Assembly (NCBI RefSeq): GCF_011761565.1 | Contig: NZ_JAASRM010000001.1 | Span: 310,139 to 374,138 of the forward strand | Direction of reading: 5' to 3' | Length of the DNA: 64,000 bases | Source of the DNA: Rhizomicrobium palustre | Lineage (GTDB): Bacteria; Pseudomonadota; Alphaproteobacteria; Micropepsales; Micropepsaceae | Part shown: positions 58,649-64,000 of the stretch, piece by piece | Position numbering within the stretch: the first letter of the stretch is position 1 | Layout of the letters: every line of letters begins with the position of its first letter | Notes under the pieces: model-generated | Seen by the model: only the letters and a program-made list of their open reading frames with translations | Database searches by the model: none | Told to the model about the DNA's origin: nothing | Position numbers and translations under genes: made by a program

Positions 58649-59539
58649 ATGATCGATTATCCCGCCGCCCGCGCCGTCGCCATGGTGGCCCAGACCGGAA
58701 GTTTCGAAGCCGCTGCCAAGGCGCTGGCGGTGACGCCGTCGGCCATCTCCCAGCGCATCAAACAGCTTGAGGACCGCTTGGGTGTGGTCCTGATCGCGCG
58801 CGGCACGCCTTGCACCGCCACTCGCAAAGGCGCCGCGCTCTGCCGCCATATCGAACAGGTTGGCCTTCTGGAAAAAGAACTCGCCGCCGAACTGCCCGCG
58901 CTGGAACTCAACCAGGATCGCGTCACCCTGTCGGTCGCCACCAATGCCGATAGCCTCGCGACCTGGTTCCTCAAAGCCGTGGCGCCGTTTGGAGAAAAAA
59001 GCGATGTTCTCTTCAACATCGCGCTGGACGATCAGGAGCACACCGCCGATTGGCTGGCGCGCGGCCGCGTGGTGGCGGCGGTCACCTCGTTCAAAAATCC
59101 GGTGCCGGGCTGCCGTGTCATCCCGCTGGGCAAGCTGCGCTATCACGCCACCGCCAGCCCCGCCTTTGTGAAGCGCTATTTCGCCAAAGGCGTCACCGCG
59201 AAAACCTTGAGCGAGGCGCCGGGGCTGATCTTCAATCAGAAAGACCGGCTGCAACATCGCTGGATTCGCCAGGTGCTGGGGCGCGCAGTCGCTTTTCCCG
59301 CCCATTGGTTGCCCGCAACGCAAAGTTTTGTCGATGCGGCGCTGCTCGGCATGGGCTGGGGCATGAATCCCGCACTGCTTATCCGTGAGCATCTGGCCAC
59401 GCGGCGACTAGTCGAACTGGCGCCCGGCGCCGTGCTGGATGTTCCGCTCTATTGGCAGGTGAGCCGGGTGGCCGCCGACCGCCTCAGCGCGCTCACCCAA
59501 AACGTCGTCACCACAGCGCGAAAGGAATTGCTGGCCTAG
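58649..59539 (+). CDS. argP: LysR-family regulator ArgP (IciA)
   Basis: A 296-residue LysR transcription factor. The N-terminal winged helix-turn-helix (residues 1-60, with [20 protein letters not shown] and [16 protein letters not shown]) is typical. The substrate-binding domain follows. Divergent position beside argO is the conserved arrangement, with the shared 96-base spacer as the likely ArgP site. It activates argO with arginine or lysine in characterised relatives. Its stop codon shares bases with the stop of the convergent chemoreceptor (CTAG). Confidence 0.93.
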   Translation: MIDYPAARAVAMVAQTGSFEAAAKALAVTPSAISQRIKQLEDRLGVVLIARGTPCTATRKGAALCRHIEQVGLLEKELAAELPALELNQDRVTLSVATNADSLATWFLKAVAPFGEKSDVLFNIALDDQEHTADWLARGRVVAAVTSFKNPVPGCRVIPLGKLRYHATASPAFVKRYFAKGVTAKTLSEAPGLIFNQKDRLQHRWIRQVLGRAVAFPAHWLPATQSFVDAALLGMGWGMNPALLIREHLATRRLVELAPGAVLDVPLYWQVSRVAADRLSALTQNVVTTARKELLA

Positions 59540-61296
59540 CCCGCTTTCCTGAGCTTCATCGAGGCGGCATGCCGTGCCATGCCGCTGACGTGGAAAAAAG
59601 CGATTTCCTGATCGAGTTGCAGCGTTTCATGCGCCAAGTTCTTCGCAGCCGCAGAAGCCTCTTCATACATGGCGGCATTCTGCTGGGTCATCTGATCCAT
59701 CTGTGCGACGGCGGAGTTGACCTCGCCGACGCCGCCCGCCTGCTCTTCCGCCGCTTTCGCCATGCCTTGCGCTAAAGTGGCGATGCTTTGCACCTGCCCC
59801 ACGATACGCCGCAGCGCCTGACCGGATTCGCCCACCAGCTCCACACCATCCGCAACAAACGCACTGGAAGCCTGGATCAGGGTTTTGATCTCCTTGGCGG
59901 CCTCGCCGGAACGCTGAGCCAAACCACGCACTTCGCTTGCCACCACGGCAAAGCCTTTGCCCGCCTCGCCCGCGCGCGCCGCTTCTACTCCGGCATTCAG
60001 CGCCAGAAGATTGGTCTGGAAAGCGATCTCGTCGATAACGCCGATGATGTCGGTGATCTTCTTGGAGGATTGCGAAATCGAATCCATAGCCTTGATGGCG
60101 CTATCGACCACGCGTCCCCCCTCTGCCGCATCTGCCGATGCCGCGGCGATGGATTTATCGACATCGCGCGAGCTTGCGGCGGTGCGCTTCACCGTGGTGG
60201 TGATCTCTTCCATCGCGGCCGCGGTTTCTTCCAGGCTCGCGGCCTGACGCTCCGTGCGCAGCGACAGGGCGTCGGTGGCCGAGGATATTTCGCCCGCGCC
60301 GCTGGAGATTTCGCGGGAGTGTGCGGAAATGCGCTGCAAGGTTTCTTCCAGTCGCCCCACAGCCGTGTTGAAATCGCTCTTCAGCTTGGCGAAGGGCCCG
60401 CTCAGGGCAACATCAATGCGATGTGTGAGATCACCCTTGGCGAGATGTTCCAGCCCCATGCCAACACTGGCGACGATGAGCTGGGTCTGTTCTTCCTTGG
60501 CCCGTTCAGCCGCATTCAGCTGATTGCGGAACTCGGCCATGGCATCGGCCAGCGCGCCCACTTCGTCCTTGCCGCCTGCATAAGGAATTTCCGTATTCAT
60601 CCGTCCACGCGTCAACTCCTGCATCACACCAGATAGAGTGGTGAGCGGCTGGGATACGCTGCGGCTCAAGACCCAACCCGCGATCAACGCGAGCAGGCTT
60701 GCGAAAGCCATCGCTACATAATTTCCGATATCGGCGAAGCCATAGGCGTCGTGGCTTTTCTTGGCGATCACACCCGCTTGGGTCTTGTAGAAATCCAGCC
60801 CGGCGGTCACTTCGTTGCGTAAGGTGTCAAACTCGGCCTGCAAGGGGCCGTCGTAATAAGCCGCAGCGGCCTTAGCGCCCTGGGTGGATTCGATCTCCTG
60901 CAGTTTTTCAAGGCTTGGATTGTAAACGCCCCAGGCTTGCGCGATACGCCCGGCGATGGCGCGTTCCGCATCGTTTTCGGCCGCGGCAGTGGCACCTTTG
61001 GTCAAGCCGTTCACCGTAGCGCGGACGTCCTTCAAGCGTGTTAGTGCGGCGGAACGCTGCTCGGGGGTGCTGGCCAGCAGCATTGCGCCTTGGATCGCGC
61101 GAAAGCGCGTGGAGTTATAGCGCAGCCCCGCAAGCTGCTGCGTTTTCGGCACGTTCTTGAAGCCGAGCTCCTGTGCCGCATCGTTCACGGCAGCGGTGCA
61201 GAAATGCGAAAAGACGCCAAAGCCGATCATCGCTGCGAGAATGCAGCCGAAGGCAACTATAACTTTGGTGTTCACCGAATAATCGCTGAGGCGCAT
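59536..61296 (-). CDS. Membrane-spanning methyl-accepting chemotaxis protein
   Basis: A 586-residue receptor. TM1 is at about residues 11-32 ([18 protein letters not shown]). A periplasmic helical sensor domain (about 35-190) follows, including a [20 protein letters not shown] stretch like four-helix-bundle sensors. TM2 is about 192-213, then HAMP (with [20 protein letters not shown]), then the signalling hairpin tip [20 protein letters not shown]. There is no xWxxF tail, unlike the other chemoreceptor in this window. The ligand is unknown. Confidence 0.92.
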   Translation of the reverse strand: MRLSDYSVNTKVIVAFGCILAAMIGFGVFSHFCTAAVNDAAQELGFKNVPKTQQLAGLRYNSTRFRAIQGAMLLASTPEQRSAALTRLKDVRATVNGLTKGATAAAENDAERAIAGRIAQAWGVYNPSLEKLQEIESTQGAKAAAAYYDGPLQAEFDTLRNEVTAGLDFYKTQAGVIAKKSHDAYGFADIGNYVAMAFASLLALIAGWVLSRSVSQPLTTLSGVMQELTRGRMNTEIPYAGGKDEVGALADAMAEFRNQLNAAERAKEEQTQLIVASVGMGLEHLAKGDLTHRIDVALSGPFAKLKSDFNTAVGRLEETLQRISAHSREISSGAGEISSATDALSLRTERQAASLEETAAAMEEITTTVKRTAASSRDVDKSIAAASADAAEGGRVVDSAIKAMDSISQSSKKITDIIGVIDEIAFQTNLLALNAGVEAARAGEAGKGFAVVASEVRGLAQRSGEAAKEIKTLIQASSAFVADGVELVGESGQALRRIVGQVQSIATLAQGMAKAAEEQAGGVGEVNSAVAQMDQMTQQNAAMYEEASAAAKNLAHETLQLDQEIAFFHVSGMARHAASMKLRKAG

Positions 61297-61485
61297 CCTA
61301 TCGTCCTTGGCCCGTCAGCCGCGAGGCGGCAGCAGATTGCGACCCAAGATTGCGAGAGCGATTGCAAAGAACTCCTAAACCGGAGCGGGATACGGCCTCT
61401 GGAATTGTACGTAATACAGCACATCAGTTGGTGGAAATGGCGCGCGCCACACACCCCATAAAGTAGTGGATCAGAAGGCGCTGGC

Positions 61486-61956
61486 TCAGCGCCGCTTCCA
61501 CCAGCGCTCGCGGCTTACGCCATAGCCACAAGCCGCATAAAATTCGCGCGCCTCGCCGTTGAAGGACCAGAAATCCACCTCCACGAAATCGAAGCCATCG
61601 GCCGCCAAATCCACCGCCGCCATCAGCACCCGGCCAATGCCTTTGCGCCGGTGCACCTCGTCCACGCTTAAGTGGTGGATGAAGAGACTGCGGTTCGCCT
61701 TGGTGAGGAGCGAGGCTGGCCGCTCCCGCGCTTCATAGAAGAGATAGCCCGCAGCCTCCTCATCCCAAAAAGCCATAAGAATCGTGTGGGTGGGGTTTGC
61801 GATCACGCTCGCGAAATAGGCCTCGAGAGCGGCGTCTTCAGTTTCCGCCTTAAAAAGCCAGTCCTGGGCGTCATGGTGCAGCGCCTGAACCGGGCGGTTG
61901 AGGCGGACCAATGTTTTCACGTCCTGCGGCCCCGCTTTTCGTATTGTCAGCGCCAT
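61486..61956 (-). CDS. GNAT-family N-acetyltransferase
   Basis: A 156-residue acetyltransferase fold. Acetyl-CoA binding is seen as RRKGIGRVLMAA (Q/RxxGxG/A type), preceded by FIHHLSVDEVH, with FWSFNGEAREFYAACGYG at the C-terminus. The substrate cannot be inferred. It is divergent from nrdA, whose promoter region starts about 65 bases away. Confidence 0.88.
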   Translation of the reverse strand: MALTIRKAGPQDVKTLVRLNRPVQALHHDAQDWLFKAETEDAALEAYFASVIANPTHTILMAFWDEEAAGYLFYEARERPASLLTKANRSLFIHHLSVDEVHRRKGIGRVLMAAVDLAADGFDFVEVDFWSFNGEAREFYAACGYGVSRERWWKRR

Positions 61957-62020
61957 GCCCGCCCCCTAAAAAACAGGGGTGCGTCGCGCCGCTTTTCCCC
62001 GGTTAGAATGTATATAGTTC

Positions 62021-62049
62021 TTGACGTCGGCTCCCAGACACCACAATAT
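62021..62049 (+). promoter_or_regulatory. Candidate nrdA promoter
   Basis: A -35 TTGACG (62021-62026) and a -10-like CAATAT (62044-62049) are 17 bases apart. The -10 lies inside the first NrdR-like box. Transcription would begin near 62056, just at the start of the cobalamin riboswitch, which is consistent. Confidence 0.5.
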
Positions 62050-62056
62050 GTAGCCG
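62041..62056 (+). promoter_or_regulatory. NrdR box 1 (candidate)
   Basis: Core CAATATGTAG (62044-62053) fits the NrdR-box pattern CwATATwTwG-like palindrome. It overlaps the -10 region. Its partner core starts exactly 30 bases downstream, about three helical turns. Confidence 0.6.
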
Positions 62057-62215
62057 CTTCGGTCCGCTAGGTACAATATCTAGTGGCTAAGAGGGAAGCC
62101 ATATGGCGCTGCCCCCGCAACTGTAAGCGGCGAGCTTGTTGACCGCCACTGGCCTGAAAAGGCTGGGAAGGCGATGCAGAGCTTTGACCCGCGAGCCAGG
62201 AGACCTGCCGAGAGC
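62056..62215 (+). ncRNA. Cobalamin riboswitch aptamer
   Basis: The consensus blocks occur in order: GGT at 62061, the P2 hairpin CCGCTAG/CTAGTGG, GAGGGAA before P3, GCCCCCGCAACTGTAAGCGG (62110-62129), GCCACTGG, GGGAAGG, and the B12 box GAGCCAGGAGACC. Closing stem P1 is GCTTCGG (62056-62062) with CCGAGAGC (62208-62215). It senses adenosylcobalamin and here leads into nrdA. Position on the plus strand and order match Rfam Cobalamin; a covariance search would confirm. Confidence 0.92.
62071..62086 (+). promoter_or_regulatory. NrdR box 2 (candidate), within riboswitch P2 loop
   Basis: Core CAATATCTAG (62074-62083) has the same form as box 1. It spans the loop and 3' arm of the P2 hairpin, so one stretch appears to serve as DNA operator and as RNA structure. 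Confidence 0.6.
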
Positions 62216-62248
62216 AAACGACCCTGGGCGGGGTGCACCAATTGGGCC

Positions 62249-62294
62249 GCGGGAAGGTCAAGAACATGGTTCTTGGCATCCTTCGGCGTCCCGC
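62249..62294 (+). promoter_or_regulatory. Leader stem-loop, possible riboswitch expression platform
   Basis: A large hairpin lies between aptamer and start codon: GCGGG/CCCGC at the base, AAGG/CCTT, and a perfect CAAGAAC/GTTCTTG top (62259-62275) with a three-base loop. No T run follows, so an intrinsic terminator is not indicated. The Shine-Dalgarno GGAGA (62315-62319) lies 20 bases downstream. Confidence 0.5.
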
Positions 62295-62326
62295 TCACGA
62301 ATGACCGCCGTGATGGAGACCGAAGT

Positions 62327-64000
62327 ATGACTGTGCATCCCCGCCGATTTGATGGTCCCTTGCTGCGCACCCCGCCCAATCCGGCGGAGATTATTCTCGA
62401 TCACAGCCGCGATGCGCTGATCACCGATTTCGGCAAAGCCACCCTCGCCGACCGCTATCAATTGCCGGGCGAAAGCATCCAGGCGATGTTCGCGCGCGTG
62501 GCTTGCGCTTATGCCGACGACACCGCCCATGCCCAGCGGCTTTATGATGCCATCTCCAAGCTGTGGTTCATGCCGGCCACGCCGATTCTTTCCAATGGCG
62601 GCACCACCCGCGGGCTTCCCATCTCCTGCTTCCTCAATGCCGTGCCCGATACGCTGGATGGCATTGTCGATACCTGGAACGAGAATGTGAAACTCGCCTC
62701 CAATGGCGGCGGCATCGGCACCTATTGGGGCGGCGTGCGCTCCATCGGCGAAACCGTGCGCGGCTGCGGCGAAACCTCGGGCATCATCCCCTTCATCCGC
62801 GTGATGGACAGCCTGACCCTGGCGATTTCCCAAGGCTCGCTGCGCCGTGGTTCCGCGGCCTGCTATCTCGATGTGCATCACCCGGAAATCGAAGAGTTCC
62901 TGGAAATCCGCAAACCCTCGGGCGATTTCAATCGCAAGAGCCTGAACCTGCATCATGGCATCGCCATCACCGACGAATTCATGGAAGCGGTGAAGGAAGA
63001 CAAGATGTTCGGCCTGAAAAGCCCCAAGACGGGCGAAGTGCTGCGCGAGATTTCCGCCCGCCAGCTCTGGCAGAAGATTCTCGAAATCCGCTTGCAGACC
63101 GGTGAGCCCTATCTGCTCTTCATCGACACGGTGAACAAGGCGCTGGCGCCGCATCAAAAAGAGCTGGGGCTGAAGGTGCGCACCTCCAACCTCTGCGCCG
63201 AGATCACGCTGCCTTCCGGCGAGGATCACCTTGGAGAGATGCGCACCGCCGTATGCTGCCTCTCCTCGGTCAATATCGAGACCTGGGAAGAATGGAGCGT
63301 GGCGCCGGGCTTTGTCGAAGACGTGCTGCGCTTCCTGGATAACGTGCTGACCGCCTTTATCGATGGCGCGCCGAAGGGCATGGAACACGCTGCCTATGGC
63401 GCGTTGCGCGAACGCTCGGTCGGGCTGGGCGTGATGGGCTTTCACTCCTTCCTGCAGAGCCGCGGCATTCCCTTTGAAAGCGCGCTCGCCAAATCCTGGA
63501 ACATGCGCATCTTCAAGAAGCTGCGCGAAGAGGCCGACAAGGTCTCCAAGATCCTCGCCGAAGAGCGCGGCGCCTGCCCGGATGCCGCCGAACGCCATAT
63601 GATGGAGCGCTTTTCGCACAAGCTCGCGATCGCGCCGACGGCCTCCATCTCGATCATCTGCGGCGGCACAAGCGCTTGCGTGGAGCCGATCCCGGCCAAT
63701 GTCTATACCCACAAAACGCTCTCGGGCTCCTTCTCAGTGCGCAATCCGCATCTGAAAAAGCTGCTGGCCGAGCGTGGCGCCGATACGCCGGAAACCTGGC
63801 AGTCGATCATTGCCGCCGAAGGCTCGGTGCAGCACCTCGCCTGCCTCAATGACGACGAGAAAGCCGTCTTCCGCACCGCCTTTGAGCTCGATCAACGCTG
63901 GATCGTGGATTTGGCCGCCGACCGCGCGCCCTATATCTGCCAGAGCCAGTCGATCAACCTCTTCCTGCCGGGCGATGTTTCGAAGTGGGATCTGCACATG
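62327..64000 (+). CDS. nrdA: Class I ribonucleotide reductase large subunit (partial, runs off window)
   Basis: The first 558 residues of a ribonucleoside-diphosphate reductase alpha chain; the window ends inside the gene. Active-site features are Cys101 (PISCFLN, redox pair), the finger-loop SNLCAEI with Cys290 and Glu292, and LKLASNGGGIGTYWGG-like segment KLASNGGGIGTYWGG. The subfamily is the short class I form common in alphaproteobacteria, not the long B12-dependent NrdJ. No ATP-cone precedes the catalytic domain. ATG 62327 has GGAGA seven bases upstream. It is controlled by a cobalamin riboswitch and probably NrdR. The partner nrdB is expected beyond the window. Confidence 0.93.
   Translation, partial: MTVHPRRFDGPLLRTPPNPAEIILDHSRDALITDFGKATLADRYQLPGESIQAMFARVACAYADDTAHAQRLYDAISKLWFMPATPILSNGGTTRGLPISCFLNAVPDTLDGIVDTWNENVKLASNGGGIGTYWGGVRSIGETVRGCGETSGIIPFIRVMDSLTLAISQGSLRRGSAACYLDVHHPEIEEFLEIRKPSGDFNRKSLNLHHGIAITDEFMEAVKEDKMFGLKSPKTGEVLREISARQLWQKILEIRLQTGEPYLLFIDTVNKALAPHQKELGLKVRTSNLCAEITLPSGEDHLGEMRTAVCCLSSVNIETWEEWSVAPGFVEDVLRFLDNVLTAFIDGAPKGMEHAAYGALRERSVGLGVMGFHSFLQSRGIPFESALAKSWNMRIFKKLREEADKVSKILAEERGACPDAAERHMMERFSHKLAIAPTASISIICGGTSACVEPIPANVYTHKTLSGSFSVRNPHLKKLLAERGADTPETWQSIIAAEGSVQHLACLNDDEKAVFRTAFELDQRWIVDLAADRAPYICQSQSINLFLPGDVSKWDLHM

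Noticed and set aside
62327..64000. Reading the terminal gene as B12-dependent class II reductase because of the riboswitch
   Set aside because: Its motifs and length match the short class I NrdA of alphaproteobacteria; the long NrdJ has a different N-terminus.

Overview
The window is a chromosomal segment of a GC-rich alphaproteobacterium. The evidence is family-level and consistent across the window: two SOS operators of the alphaproteobacterial direct-repeat type (GTTC-N7-GTTC) before ssb and uvrA, an HdaA-type DnaA homologue beside ppk-ppx, a folate-dependent TrmFO, a surE-pcm-nlpD cluster, a split tatA-tatB-tatC operon, a bactofilin pair, and a DUF815 ATPase divergent from yajC-secD. I cannot name the genus. 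No tRNA, rRNA, CRISPR array, phage gene or transposase was found. Genes are dense, frequently overlap by ATGA, and several use TTG starts with good ribosome binding sites (galE, the DegT aminotransferase, gyrA).

Layout. 0-3 kb: sugar-nucleotide genes (galE, DegT aminotransferase) and a PAP2-family membrane protein. 3-9.7 kb: a TlpA-type thioredoxin, then gyrA-coaD-cyclophilin on the minus strand, two overlapping bactofilins, a lipoprotein protease and SOS-controlled ssb. 9.8-17.7 kb: MgtC-like, VOC, DUF4403, monooxygenase and acyltransferase-SGNH genes, then SOS-controlled uvrA. 17.7-19.7 kb: an AT-rich island with a four-helix membrane protein and a membrane-anchored GTPase, the clearest accessory DNA in the window. 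19.7-25 kb: Nudix hydrolase, pectinesterase, two tandem LamG-like proteins and a UDP-glucuronate epimerase. 25-30 kb: trmFO, a squalene/phytoene-synthase-like protein, secD without secF, yajC and a DUF815 ATPase. 30-33 kb: tandem MFS paralogues. 33-37 kb: nlpD-like, pcm, surE, serS. 37-45 kb: a soluble chemoreceptor, tatABC, ppx-ppk and a parDE toxin-antitoxin pair. 45-54 kb: hdaA, CDP-alcohol phosphatidyltransferase, DUF2066, cysK, a DUF1501/DUF1800 pair, purMN. 54-62 kb: SDR, ndk, an ABC-F ATPase, the argO/argP pair, a second chemoreceptor and an acetyltransferase. The window ends inside a class I ribonucleotide reductase large-subunit gene (nrdA).

Most striking control region: nrdA is preceded by a promoter, two NrdR-box-like sequences 30 bp apart, and a complete cobalamin riboswitch. 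The second NrdR box lies in the loop of the riboswitch P2 hairpin, so the same bases appear to serve as DNA operator and RNA structure. The arrangement predicts a B12-dependent class II reductase elsewhere in the genome.

Spacers carry three families of dispersed palindromic repeats: CCTCCCC-type, GTCATCCCGG-type and CGTCATGGCC-type. They account for much of the non-coding DNA here.
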